Positions 11,235-22,689 of a DNA stretch of 64,000 nucleotides are shown here, piece after piece. The notes beneath the pieces were generated by a model that saw nothing but the letters and a program-made list of their open reading frames with translations, had not been told where the DNA came from and did not search any database. Within the stretch, counting starts at the first letter, position 1. Every line of letters starts with the position of its first letter. The stretch comes from Siphonodentalium dalli. Taxonomy: Eukaryota; Mollusca; Scaphopoda; Gadilida; Siphonodentaliidae. Position numbers and translations under genes: made by a program. Location: NCBI GenBank assembly GCA_032622095.1, contig CP136066.1, positions 207,042,978 to 207,106,977 on the forward strand. Reading direction: 5' to 3'.

Positions 11235-11976
11235 CATGCCACGTATAACCTCTATACTCAAGATACGCCCGTAGAGATCATATACCATAAGAACAAAACC
11301 GGGGAACTTTTGATGTTCCGACCCGTTCTGACAGGGATCTTTATGACATTGAAGGTCTGGTTGGGAGTTTGGGATCATCCCCGGGAAGATTTGAAAAGGG
11401 CCGTCGGCCCTCTCCTACAACCCACGTTTGTATGCTATAATGCCGCTGAAGAGCGTTTGTTGGGTTTGTGGGTGTTTAACAATAAGTGGATGTTTGCCTG
11501 CTGTGTATGGGGTGCATGCCACCGTATAGCAAGAAGCAAAGCTGATGACATTGAACAAACAAGGAAGAGAATACATTTCTTTGTTAATATTTGTTCCTCA
11601 ATAATCTACCGTGACTCCACGGTAGATTGAGCCAATATCGCAATAAGTATTGAAATAATTACCCGGTAGAAATTCCATGAATGTAGGCGATGCATATAGC
11701 AATATCGATCACAAAAGACACTTAAATCGTGCAACTTCGAGTTGGGACCTTTAGCTACAGTGAACTAAAGTGTTAAGGAACGGGTATTGCCTGCACTGTT
11801 TTTTTTTCAATGTTAGAAAGTTCCCTGTCAGATACTAAGAAATATTTTCTCCGTGTTATTTTTTCGACTTTATAAGGTTCCCTGACATGTCAAAACTTTA
11901 AAAAGTTCCCAGGTTTTGTACTGGTGGAATATGATCTCTACGGGTGTTAGCCAGAGTAGAGAATCATGGCATGATA
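11235..11976. mobile_element. Foldback element related to the 20.3-kb element
   Basis: The right end (about 11780-11976) and left end (about 11235-11380) are inverted relatives of the termini at 20324-21345. Shared blocks are gtagagatcatat, gggaactttt and the terminal catggcatgat. The ends are more eroded than in the 20.3-kb copy and no convincing target duplication remains. The ORF at 11310-11630 runs through the repeat and matches no protein I know. Confidence 0.6.
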
Positions 11977-12139
11977 TAAGTCACCCATTTCATATATATA
12001 TACCTGCTTTAATGGATACATGGAAAGAGAATGCAACTACGGAAATTATATCCATGGTATATATATAGATATCACTTCCGGGAGGTGGGTGTGTGACGTC
12101 GCGATTATATGATAGAGTTTAGTTTCGGATTTAATTTGA
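11977..12139. other. Spacer
   Basis: AT-rich, with tatatata tracts. Nothing else was recognised. Confidence 0.4.
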
Positions 12140-12385
12140 TTTCCGAAAAATCCGGAAGGATTCATCCCCACATTCATCAAGATGTTTACTTAATGGAATC
12201 ATCCGTAATTCAGGTTGTCTGATTTGCTGGCGGTAGATCCTTGTTCTGTCGACAAAGAATTTCCCGTAATTTTTGTTGTCTGATTTGCTGGCGGTGGATC
12301 CTTGTTCGTTCGACAAGGTAATTTCCCGTCTGTCGAAAGAACAAGGATCCACCGCAAGCAAATCAGACAACCGGAATGTATATAG
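12140..12385. repeat. Triple repeat: two direct copies and one inverted
   Basis: A block of about 65 bp containing gttgtctgatttgctggcgg and gatccttgttc occurs twice in direct orientation (about 12212-12255 and 12278-12325). It occurs once inverted (about 12330-12385). The second and third copies form a hairpin. The minus-strand ORF across it is a shadow of the repeat. Confidence 0.75.
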
Positions 12386-13269
12386 ATTCAATTTAAACTA
12401 ATGTAAATGGCTGCTTTAGTAACTATTTTTGAATCGCATCCGGTTAATTTCAACATTAATGTGTTGTTTATGTCATTAAAAAGAATTTTAAGTTTTCTAT
12501 AAGTCGGATTACTTTGGAAGTAAGTTTTCATATATAGGTTATTCGGAAACACGAAACTTCGTTGCATATGAACAAATAATGGTATGCGTTACCCGGTGAA
12601 TCCTCACTGCAAAGCTTGCAACGTGAACAAGGAACGTCTGAGTTTTCCACCCAAAACCCCCCAAAAAACTTACACCCTTCTGCAACCAGAAGGTAAACTA
12701 TTATTGCGAGGTAGCACAACCCGTATACGTGCATTAAGATTTCATGAGATAATAACGCCGCATCATGATAGTCTAATGGCTCTTCGTACGCGGAGAGTCC
12801 ATATAATAATTTTCCAACAGAAACCTTCTATTTCATATGACACAACCATATATATATAGCAGTTTACCTTGACCTCATAATTATGTCATATTGGTCCAGT
12901 TCGTTTGATGGACAGCTGGTACTATATGGTGCATACACACCTTTCCTTAGAACAATTTAAGGCTCATTGGTTCCCAAAAGTGGCCTTTTTCAACTCTTAC
13001 AAAGATATTTGGTGCCGTTGCCACGCAACCAGATTTTCTGCCGACACATGACCCGTTGCCCGGATCCCACTGTACATATCAGCAAATGTCATGCTTGTCT
13101 AGTGTGTTACGATTATGCAAAAAATATTAGCCCTAAGCCGCTGGACTATCGAACATTGTCTAAAATACTAAAATAACCATGGACATGTCAAATTCGATGC
13201 TGAATAAGCTGCATAACATAATTTTGTTCAGCATGCACAATTCCATGGCCAGGAAACAACATCACAAAT
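12386..13269. other. No recognised feature
   Basis: Low-complexity and unique DNA with short open frames that lack protein motifs. No splice-flanked coding segment could be supported. Confidence 0.4.
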
Positions 13270-14080
13270 CAAGTCTCTAAACCAAAGCAGTTTTATTTTA
13301 ATCAATGATTGTGTTTAAAACATATATAAACGTTTTTGTGGCGGGATAAACAATAGTACACGAGCTGTGGAAATTCACAATGTATACATTCAAAAATCAG
13401 TAATCGTTAAAAACTTAAATCTATAACTGAAATGTATAAGACAAAGAGGTATCGATTGTGCCCCTAATTTGAATATCAAACACACCTCAACCATTCAATA
13501 GATGTTCGCAAAATGCACTTAACCCTTTACCCAACAAACCGGCCAAAACCGGCCAAATGAAGCTTCAACAGCCTAAAATATCTTCGGTCTGTCTCAATAA
13601 AACCATACAAATATGGATATCATTGGAACCGGTTCATTGACCACATTGTGATGGTTACAGTTATGCCCTGTGCCAATGCATTCTCTTATATATGCGAGTC
13701 GACCATAGGTCGCCTCGCATATATAAGAGAATGCATTGGCCTAAAACAATTCTTTTTTAAACACTTTTTACCATTTTTTCTTACATTCTTTAACAATTTT
13801 ATAATTTTTAATGTGTTAAGCCAATGCATTCTCTTATATATGCGAGGCGACCTATGGTCGACTCGCATATATAAGAGAATGCATTGGCACAGGGCCCTTT
13901 TGTTGGGTAAAGTGTTAACCCGTTTTACTCGTAAGTACAATAACTTCTGCAACAAATATCTAGCTCTCATCAACTGCACGAGTTCCAAATATAGAAGCTG
14001 TCCGAATGTCCGAAGCGACGGTTTAGATACAGCATGCATTTAGAACGTATGTTACTGTCCCTGAATTATATACGTGTCTG
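13270..14080 (+). repeat. Segment paralogous to 50587-51480, interrupted by element A1
   Basis: Sequence from about 13285 (aaagcag, then acatatataaa and gagctgtggaaattca) to 13518 and from 13919 to about 14030 aligns in order with 50590-51470. The 50.6-kb copy lacks the TTAA insertion found here. A single diverged unit of the 55-bp minisatellite (gaagcgacggtttaga, about 14010) occupies the place where the other copy carries a long array. Confidence 0.75.
13519..13918 (+). mobile_element. Type A TTAA element with two hairpins (A1)
   Basis: Bounded by TTAA on both sides (13519-13522, 13915-13918), with inverted ends CCCTTTACCCAACA and tgttgggtaaag. It contains two 67-bp hairpins at 13673-13739 and 13821-13887, whose orientation is opposite. 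The TTAA duplication and CCC-start resemble piggyBac-type elements; no transposase is present. The internal ORFs come from the hairpins. Confidence 0.88.
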
Positions 14081-14136
14081 CAGCGTTCTCCGATGTCAAC
14101 GGATGTAGCGGTAACCACAAGTTTAACCATGGTAAC

Positions 14137-14517
14137 CAGTGGCGCCGGAAGCATCCAATTAAGGGCAGGGGGGGGGGGGGCAGAGCCTACAAAAAGGGCA
14201 CTTTTCCGCAAAAAATGGCATTTTCTCCGCAAACTCGGGAAAATAACCATAAATTCATTGTGGCAAAAATCCCTATTTTAATGGTATTTGTCGGTTTTTA
14301 TGGCCGTTTTGTGATAAAATAGACAAAAAATTCATATTCCTTGTGAAATTGGTGGTATTTGGACCAAAAAAGTCACATTTTGCTATAAAAACACGAGATT
14401 AAACACACAAAAAGAATTTTCTGTCTCCAGAAAAAGGGCAAGTCCTGCCCTTGCTCGCCACCTTGGTCAAGGGCAGGGGGTCAGCTGTCCCCTCTGGCCC
14501 CTCTTCCGGCGCCCCTG
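14137..14517 (+). mobile_element. hAT-type MITE, CAGGGGCGCC ends, copy 1
   Basis: The termini are CAGTGGCGCCGGAAG on the left and cttccggcgcccctg on the right. They are flanked by 8-bp near-duplications, atggtaac (14129-14136) and acggtaac (14518-14525). The 381-bp body is the reverse-orientation relative of 55993-56366. An 8-bp duplication with CAGGGG ends fits hAT-derived MITEs. Non-coding. Confidence 0.85.
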
Positions 14518-14919
14518 ACGGTAACAACAACATGGCGTGCGCAAAAAAAAATCTGATCATTCTTATGGACTGTTCGGTCAATGTGAGGTCTCTAATAGTA
14601 TTATATATAAGTCACATGCCACCATTAATCAATGTCTCTTAGTGTTGGTCGTTCGGACTTCTGACAATTAAACAAAGCAGCTTATGTCCTTATGTATGAT
14701 CATTATCATCTAATACGCAAGTTCGTTGTCCTTGCTGATTGCAGGTATAATTTAGTGTGTCCACACGACGACCCCGATTCGAGAAAGAATTCCACATGCA
14801 TACTGGTTCCAGAATAACTTATATAATGAATTCCGGTTAACAAACTGCATGTCTCTCGCACAGGCAGGGATTCAGTATATCTTCCGCCATGGATGTCTTT
14901 GGTTCGAAACATAGTTGCA
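14518..14919. other. No recognised feature
   Basis: Non-coding by inspection. No terminal repeats or protein motifs. Confidence 0.4.
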
Positions 14920-15749
14920 TGACTACACAGAAGTGATTGTGACACAAGTTTTTTCCAACTCACCAAGCATACTCGATAGTCTCAACGTTATGCCATGTAC
15001 ATGTGGGCCAACGTGGGTGGCTGTTTATATTTATAATATCTTGGTTGAGAGAATAAAGCATATATTTACACACTGTGGCCAATTTGTGGGTGGCACAACG
15101 GAGAGAGTTATTCTTGATTGTTCAACTTTAATTCACAGCGAATAAATAGACTAGTAACATCATCAAAGATTCGCAGCATGTTTCATCGCCCCCTTTCAGA
15201 CTTTTTGTTCGGTTGACTAAACTGTATGCCATGCATGCCATCGACCAGCAATGATAGGCATTCTCTGGGATTGAATATGTTTAGATATCACAACCAAAAT
15301 TTGTGGCAGGCACAATTGATAGAGTAACTTGATTTATCAACTAAATTCACAGCGAATGGCAACAACATCAAATTCACCCCATGCTTTGTCGTGCACTTGC
15401 AGAATTGTTGTTCGGTTAATACACTTTAATACAATGCCCATCGAATAGCAATGCTATAGGCCTTCGCTTGTGGAAAATGTTTTTAAGTTTCAACCACAAA
15501 CTGTGGTCGACACTGTCGACACAAGGGCGGTCGTAACTTGCGTGAACAATGGTTAGTATCAGGAATCAGGGAGCTAAATGTCTTCCAGCGTCGGGGAGCG
15601 ACTGCACCGTGGAAAGCTAGAGGTGAAGGTAACTGTAGAATGACCTTCACCGGTTACATGTGGTACGTTATTAAAGGGGGAAATCTTGTTTATTTGATTT
15701 GTGCATCATATCTAAATAATTTAAACTTGCGCATTAATTGGGGGAATTG

Positions 15750-15961
15750 CAGGGGCCTGTAACGCGCTCCGCTGCCCGCCCCCTTTTTGCACTGCCCATA
15801 TACGCCGCCTCTATATATATACGCGCCTGCTTCACGTTAATGGTACTATAATGCGTCCTTATTATAGTACCATTAACGTGAAGCAGGTGTGTATATATAT
15901 AGATACGGTGTATATGGGCAGTGCAAAAGGGGCGGGCAGCGGAGCGCGTTACATGCCCCTG
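15750..15961. mobile_element. Foldback MITE with about 100-bp arms
   Basis: The two halves are inverted copies around a short centre near 15855. The ends are CAGGGGCCTGTAACG and cgttacatgcccctg. The flanks tgggggaattg (15739-15749) and tgggggaatgg (15962-15972) match at 10 of 11 positions and look like a target duplication. The CAGGGG start is hAT-like; the duplication is longer than the usual 8 bp. Confidence 0.78.
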
Positions 15962-16321
15962 TGGGGGAATGGATCTTTGTGAGTGGGAAACTTATTTAAC
16001 TAGCTGCTGTAGATCTGTGTTTTTCCAGATAAAATTTGGCTGTTGGATAGCCCCTGTCGTACACTTGGGGATTTATTTTTAAAAGTAAACACATGACCTT
16101 TGATTTTTCTTGCATTTTCGTGATCAACTGGTGTCAATCTATAGCTGGGTAAACATCACTGCAGAGCCATGCAGGCTTAAATTCAGTGAATTTGGCTGAA
16201 ACGTTAACACTGTCGTCTATGGGAAACCATTTGAATGGTAACATATATCATTAGAGATTCGCATCATGATTCATAATGGCTCTTGCACACTAAGTCTTGT
16301 TGTTCGGTTGATACAACTTTA

Positions 16322-16837
16322 TACAATCAATCAATTTATTATACTTTATGGGCATGTGTATGCATACATAATATAGACACATAATTTATAACAATGTAGA
16401 GAAAGGACATGTATTCATAAGTTCATTTGTGGTCTTGACATAATATGTTGCACATAGGATTATAGTGTATGGAGTTTGGGTTTATTCGTCTTATTGGGAA
16501 TTTGCGTTGCGTATTCTGTCTATTAGTTGGTCTCTATAGGCTGACATTTTCCCTTTTTGGCAAGTCCGTGGTAGACAAACTGTGCAATTGCTTTTAGTAT
16601 GTTCGGTTGTGAGCATGTCATTATTTGTTTAAACTGGGCTATTCCATCTAACTCTTGGATGTCTTTCGGTAGTTGTTTGAAGAGAGATTGACGTTCGATT
16701 GATAGTAGTGAGCAACTTATAATGAGGTGGATTTCGTCGTCTAACTCGTTGCAATTTTCGAAAAAACGATATTGTTCGTTGATGTTGATATATCGGCATA
16801 TACAATGCACATCGGATAGCAATGCTAGGCCATGCAT
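16322..16837 (-). pseudogene. Non-LTR retrotransposon 3' end, minus strand
   Basis: The minus-strand frame 16837-16523 contains YRFFENCNELDDEIHLIISC and a Lys-rich end. This is a Cys/His-containing C-terminal segment of the kind that follows reverse transcriptase in several LINE clades. The 3' end at about 16322 is a repeated attgattgatt tail. The element ends near 16798, where the surrounding tandem unit resumes, so the first residues of the frame belong to that unit. The copy is 5'-truncated, as expected of incomplete reverse transcription. The clade is not resolved. Confidence 0.65.
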
Positions 16838-16984
16838 ATCTTTTGATCATAGAATAAATGCATATTATTACAAATTGTGCCCGGAACAACGGCGGTAATA
16901 GCTTGCTTGAACAACATAAATCATTGCGAATGGTAACACTAACAGCACATTTGCATCATGTTTCATCGGGCTCTTTTGTATAAT

Positions 16985-17353
16985 GCAAATTCCCAATAAG
17001 ACGAATAAAACCAAACTCCTTACAAGTATATATCACGACAATATTATATGCGTCATATTGTGTCAAGACCACACATGAACTTATGAATACATGTCCTCTC
17101 ACTACACTGTTATAAATTATGTTTCTATATTATGTATGTATATAAACTTGACCATATTTGGTGTAAAAGTATAATAAATTGATTGATTGATTGTTATAAA
17201 TATGTTTCTATATTATGTATGTATAAACTTGACCATATTTGGTGTAAAAGTATAATAAATTGATTGATTGATTGTTATAAATATGTTTCTATATTATGTA
17301 TGTATACACTTGACCATATTTGGTGTAAAAGTATAATAAATTGATTGATTGAT
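16985..17353 (+). mobile_element. LINE 3' UTR, + strand, with triplicated tail
   Basis: Begins with attcccaataagacgaataa, the inverse of 16482-16502 in the neighbouring LINE copy, so both belong to one family in head-to-head arrangement. The last ~80 bp, from gttataaat to the attgattgattg tail, is repeated three times in tandem (starts about 17110, 17194, 17274). It contains no coding sequence. Confidence 0.75.
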
Positions 17354-17545
17354 AATCTGATGCAACTTTATGCAATGCCCATTGATTAGCAATTGATTTG
17401 AGCGGAAACAATTCGTATATTACAACTAGCATCGTGGCCGACCGGCACAATGTCGATATTAACTTGTTTGAGCAACGGTTAAATCACAGCGAATGATAAC
17501 ACCAGTGATTCGCAGCATGTTTCATCCTGCTCTCTATCAGCTCTA

Positions 17546-18140
17546 ACAATGATAGATGACCGGGGGTCTGGTATACATAAGTACGGACGTAATAGCCCAC
17601 ACAATTAAGATTAATTTCCTTGTGATAAACCCAGAATACCAAGAGAATGTTACACAACAGGTCATTCTGAGGGTGTTAGACTGCATTTGAGCTGTCGTCA
17701 CTAGTACCATTTCTACGGACTGATAAGCTTCAGAAAACCTTTGAAGAATCATCAAAAGGACTGGGTGGCTTTAATTATGCATGCACAACATTCCAAGACA
17801 TCATCCGGGTTGGGATTCTTGAGGAATATTCTCTTTTAATGAGTTCTGGTCATCACGAGCAGTGGTTTATGGTTGCTGATCACTTATGCCATAAAATTTA
17901 TGGCTGTTGTCGTGGTCAAAGCAAAGAGCTGGAATTCGTTATGTGTACTCATCAACAACCGATGGAGATATCTTATCTCTTTCAACCGAACTATCATCCG
18001 TGGGAACACCGGACATACAACGAGAGCTTGGTTCAGTTTTAGACTATAAACATTTCTTTCTCAAGTTGATTTACTTTTCATTATATATATTAAGCTTAAA
18101 AACACAACCCATGCATTGATGCAATATAAATATTTCTTGT
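17546..18140. other. No recognised feature
   Basis: Short frames at 17839-18119 lack any motif. No element ends were seen. Confidence 0.4.
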
Positions 18141-18148
18141 ACACGTTC

Positions 18149-18149
18149 G

Positions 18150-18192
<43 letters not shown>

Positions 18193-18293
18193 CTCTCTCT
18201 CCCATCTCTCTCTCGTATCATCTCTCTATATCTCTCTCTTCTCTCTATCTAGCTCCCTCATCCCATCTCTCTCTATATACCCCTCTCTCTATC

Positions 18294-18378
<85 letters not shown>
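18149..18378 (+). repeat. CT microsatellite, interrupted
   Basis: Long (CT)n runs at about 18157-18205 and 18290-18375, joined by imperfect CT/CTAT sequence. The Ser/Leu open frame across it is an artefact. Confidence 0.97.
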
Positions 18379-18380
<2 letters not shown>

Positions 18381-18942
18381 CTTTCACTCCCTCCCTCCAT
18401 CGCTCTAACTCTTGTACACCAGAGACATGCAGATAACAGTTTCTGCCTAGTGATTTTAAAAACCTAAAAACCTAGCTACCCTTCTATGTTATAACTTCCA
18501 TGCAGTCAAACGTTCGATATTAAATATGTCATATCTTTAAATTGACCAAGCGTGATATGGAGCCTGGTTTTGACCTTTCTTCGCCTTCTTTAATATGTAA
18601 TAATGTAAAAACAATTCCCGGACCCCCTGTGGCTATATACCGACCCTGATGGAGACGGGGGGAACCGCAAATGTCGTAACTATCAATTATTATTTCCTCA
18701 TCAATTGGTGGGCGACGTTCTTAATGCGTGAGATTAAAATATTTCGAAATTTTTGTCCAACTCTCTATTCAATAGTCTCAGGTGGTGTTAACATTTGATT
18801 GCAAGACACCGAGATTAAAATTTAAATTCCCACGGTAGGCTGACCAACGAGTTGGGTAATTAGTCGCTGCAGGTGTCGACTCGACAATGAGGTGATGATA
18901 TAACGCCTGTTATTCCCGCTCCATATTGAACCACACAATGTC
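18379..18942. other. No recognised feature
   Basis: Nothing recognisable between the CT microsatellite and the first copy of the 215-bp duplication. Confidence 0.4.
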
Positions 18943-19158
18943 CTCCAAACCATACGATTTCATGCGAACATTCGTGTCAATGTCCAAACTCGATGACCGG
19001 TTACTCAAGAGTAAGACGATTTGTCTGCGGGTCAAATACGGAAGAAAGACCGCGTCGATATTAAAATATATTTATAACTGAAAATTTCGCTAATCGAATA
19101 AATCTCGATTGCCAGTTTGATGGCACGTTGATTAATTTGCCCTTTTTAGCCATATGAC
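18943..19158 (+). repeat. 215-bp duplication, copy 1
   Basis: Aligns in direct orientation with 21369-21583 over its whole length (for example atgtccaaactcgatga and gacggaagaaagaccgcgt-like blocks). Both copies encode a similar short peptide (MSKLD.RLLKS then ICLRVKYGRKTASILK), but this copy stops early. It may be a fragment of an unknown element. Confidence 0.7.
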
Positions 19159-19680
19159 ACGCGGTTAATTAATCTCTATAGTGTTCGGGGGATGCAACTA
19201 TGTCCAAATTAGACCCTTGTATATTATAGGGCGCTGTCCGTTTTATGGACTCGTATCGCGCAATTCAAATAGAATTTCCGTTGAAAATCACCGGAAATGC
19301 CCTTGACAAATATCACAAAACAAACAGATGAACACTAGTATATAACACAGAACCATTACTTTCTATAGATATAGATGTGTTATTATCATTTCATATATAG
19401 ACACTGTCGCATGTGCTGCAATTGTTTCTTTTTTAAACTAGAGGCGATTCACAGTTATCAGCATTATAGTCTGCTGCATAAACCCGATGGGAACTATTCC
19501 CACATTTCATTTTTTTTAGTTTTAGAAACATATGGAATTGTCCAGCCTTCAGTTTAGTGATGTCCAGGTATATACTAAATAAGTAGTAGTCCAAAGCAAT
19601 ACATATGGACTGGTCAAATATTTGACCACGATGATCCAGGCACTATAATATACAGGTGATCAAGTATGGATATCGTGTGA
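19159..19680. other. No recognised feature
   Basis: AT-rich, with small open frames only. Confidence 0.4.
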
Positions 19681-20075
19681 CTGACATTTGCAGAATGAGG
19701 TCCCCCGAGTTGAATTTAGTGACGCTAACCCGCGCAGCGGGCTAGCATCACAAAATTCACCCCTCTTGTGACCTCATTCTGCTTAGGCCTCATCTTCTGT
19801 GGAGTATATACACAGTTTCAAATTAATATTTTTAGTTACCGTTTTCCTTCTGTTCAGTTTCTATACCCCTGGCTAAATTGCAGAAGATAAAATGTATAAT
19901 CGAGGCGACTAATGGATGAACATCACCAGCTTCAACTGAGGAACTTAAATCTGATCCTAGGTCTCCCATAGCAGTTAAGGCCTATACGCAGAATGAGGTC
20001 CACAGAGGTGAATTTGGTGCGCGATAGCTTCACTAAATTCACCATTCAGTGTGGACATCATTCTGCAAATGTCAG
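19681..20075 (+). mobile_element. Two-hairpin element, CATTTGCAGAATGAGG family, long form
   Basis: The ends are ctgacatttgcagaatgagg and, inverted, cattctgcaaatgtcag. A hairpin lies inside each end (19690-19783 and about 19992-20067), built of tgaatttagtga-type arms. The centre carries sequence (acttaaatctgatcc, cctaggtctcccat) shared with the copies at 34.8 and 43.1 kb. No clear target duplication. Confidence 0.7.
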
Positions 20076-20323
20076 ATACTACATCCAGGTCAGATCAGAA
20101 TCATCAATATGAATGTAAACATGAATCTAACTATAGTGAATGTTCTCAAGTTTCAGCTCCATGCCATGGAACAGAATTGCCATTCTGATTAAATCACTGA
20201 GTCTCAAGGCTGGTATATAGTCTGTCTCTCTCTCTATATATATATGCCTACTTATGTCTTTTGTCAGAATCCAAGTCATATTCGCCATATACGTATACAC
20301 CTCAGGTCGGATACATTCATATC

Positions 20324-21345
20324 TAGATCATGCCATGAGTCTCTACTCTGGCTAACGCCATGTAGATCATATGCCACCAGCACAATACCTTGGAACTTTT
20401 TGAAGTTTTGACAGGGAACCTTATAAAGTCGAAAATATATTTCTTAGTTATTATCTGTTCCTTAATAATGTTTCTCACTGTAGGTGAAGGTCCCAACTCG
20501 AAATTTCATGATTTAAGTATATTTGTGAGCGATTTTGCTTCACATTCCTTACAATTAAGGAATTTCTCCTGGGTAAATAATTCAATGTTTTTTTCGATAT
20601 CGGCTCACAGATCACAGAAAAGCATGCAATTTCGAGTTGGGACTTTCACCTACAGCGAAGCACATTATTAAAGGTTAAATATGTACGCCATTTTCAATAA
20701 ATTCCCGATAATAACAACGATCCAGTATCGATATTATATAGACAAACAAGTAATTGGAGTCGAAGATGTATTCTGTAAACGATCAGGTTAATAGGTTATC
20801 TTAAAATAAAAGTTAACAATTTGATATAAATTTAATTTATGGCTGGAACCATAAAATAAATTACGAATTTCAGTGTACAAGACGTAATCAAATTAATTCA
20901 CGAATAGTGGATTGGGCAACGCGTGGCACACTTGATCGTGGAAATAATTATGTTGATACGGGGCGTAAACCCAAGCCACTCACTGACTAGTGACTATACA
21001 ACAACTTAAATGAGTATATATGTGACTAGTATATATAACATTTATTTGATACATTTGCTTGAAAACTGTACACAAATTACTCGACAACGACAATTTGTAT
21101 TTTCGCATTCCTATACAGAATTTCAAATAATGGAAATCTGGTTATCTTATTTTACGTCTCAGAGACAATAGAAACCAACAACAACATTCGAGTATAGTAT
21201 CCCTTTAAGGAACAGATGCCAACTAAGAAATATATTCCCCGAGTTATGTTTTCGATTTTTGAAGGTTCCCTGTCAAAACTTGAACTGGTAGAATATGATC
21301 TCTATACGGGCGTTATAGAAGAGTAGAGATTCATGGCATGATCTA
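20324..21345. mobile_element. Foldback element with 9-bp TSD (Mutator-like)
   Basis: Starts TAGATCATGCCATGA and ends with its inverse. It is flanked by perfect 9-bp duplications, attcatatc, at 20315-20323 and 21346-21354. The terminal repeats are imperfect over about 150 bp (shared agttttgacagggaacctt). It is 1022 bp long with no transposase. It shares the TAG start and 9-bp duplication with the 1166-bp family at the window start; the rest differs. Confidence 0.85.
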
Positions 21346-21368
21346 ATTCATATCATGGAAGGGCAGGT

Positions 21369-21583
21369 TCTTCAAACCATACACTATCATTCGAACCTTC
21401 GTGCCAATGTCCAAACTCGATGAGCGGTTACTCAAGAGTAATTCGATTTGTCTGCGGGTCAAATACGGAAGAAAGACCGCGTCCATATTAAAATATATTT
21501 ATAACTCAAATTTCACTATTCGAATAAATCTCGATTGCCAGTTTGATGGCACCTTGATTAATTTGCCCTTTTTAGCCATATGG
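21369..21583 (+). repeat. 215-bp duplication, copy 2
   Basis: Direct repeat of 18943-19158. Here the frame 21401-21745 stays open for about 114 codons, running past the duplicated part. I recognise no domain. Together with copy 1 it brackets the two elements at 19.7 and 20.3 kb. Confidence 0.7.
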
Positions 21584-22365
21584 CGCTCGCCAAATAAAGC
21601 GCTGGAGCTTTTGGAGATGCAATTAAAGTTCGTCCAAATTAGACTCATGTATATTATGACTGGCATGCAGGGGCGTGGCCATGTGGTCTCTTTTGACAAT
21701 TCCAACTACAGCCCGTTGAACCAGACCAAAAAACGAAATTTTTGATTCCTTATACTCTGGGTTCATAGTCTAGTTTTTACATTGGATATATTTCGTCCCA
21801 ACTCTCTTGGGCTTTTTTCAATCATCGGACCGAAAATTCGGTCACATGACCTTTAATTGTCGGATCATGAAAAATCGCGAATTCAATTTGCACATTGCCC
21901 CGTGGCATGGGTTTGCATTCTCCATCAAGATTTCTAAATGTTGGAAATTTTCAACTTGACCGCGACCTAAGGTTGGAAAATGCATGTTTGCCATTTCAGT
22001 CCAACATTTTGACCAAAAGTAAGAAAACACAATATGACTGTTGGTTTAAAAACAACAAATTATCCACTATAGTTACTGGTTGGAAATTAAAACTATGAGA
22101 ACAATTTCAACCTATGTTTGGCGCGAAACTTCCAACTAATGTTGTGCTAGGAATTTTCAACTCAGTTTTGAATATTTTTATCAAAGTTGGGGGGGGGGGG
22201 GTGGGCAAGTATAGCGTTATTCAAATTGAATCCTCGTTGAACGTTGAAACTGGACGTCGCCAGACAAGCAATGAACGTCAATACCACAGAAAGCCCCTAT
22301 ATTTGAATAAATATGAATAACAACCATCTATGGAGCCTTCATGCACGCCAAATATATGATTAATA
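21584..22365. other. No recognised gene; G-run
   Basis: Non-coding by inspection, with repeated short blocks such as ttggaaatt and gttggaaa-type words. A run of G lies at about 22188-22201. Confidence 0.45.
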
Positions 22366-22620
22366 AGCCCACTTAATTTTCGAACCCCCCAGATCACATT
22401 ATATAAAATATATGCCATATTATTTACCATTTGTAAGAAGAAGCTCCAAAACATTGTATTTTCAACTTATCCGATGTAATAAATTGTGAACATATTGTTT
22501 TTGTTGAGATATCGACGTCTGTTGTGTGCTAAAGTTTCTGCACAAAGTCGATTATTTTCAATGGAAGGGAAATAACTCTATATATTTAGATATATAGTTA
22601 TTTCCCTTCCATTGAAAATA
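22366..22620 (+). mobile_element. AGGCCCAC-end family, copy 2 (unexpanded)
   Basis: Begins near aagcccacttaattttcgaa and continues as in the 1.3-kb copy, but with a single unit of the 39-bp repeat. It ends in the palindrome at about 22556-22620 (ttttcaatggaagggaaata and its inverse). The four TTAA bases are eroded here. Confidence 0.65.
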
Positions 22621-22689
22621 AACTACAGTTTGAATTATATATCAGATATCAATTTTTTAAACCTATTATTCTCACCACCGGTACTTTTT

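Larger units (their letters stand above)
14920..17545 (+). repeat. Diverged tandem repeat, roughly 210-250-bp unit, interrupted by insertions
   Basis: Landmarks recur in fixed order: cgcagcatgtttcatc (15172, 17510; variants near 15385, 16262 and 16965), ttgttcggttga, an aatgccc-atcgaatagcaatg block (15433, 16804, 17373), acaaattgtg and cacagcgaatg. About five or six units are recognisable, split by a foldback at 15750-15961 and by two LINE 3' ends at 16322-16800 and 16985-17353. The function is unknown; the units are too eroded for an exact period. Confidence 0.7.

Noticed and set aside
18116-18436. Ser/Leu-rich ORF
   Set aside because: Translation of the CT microsatellite.
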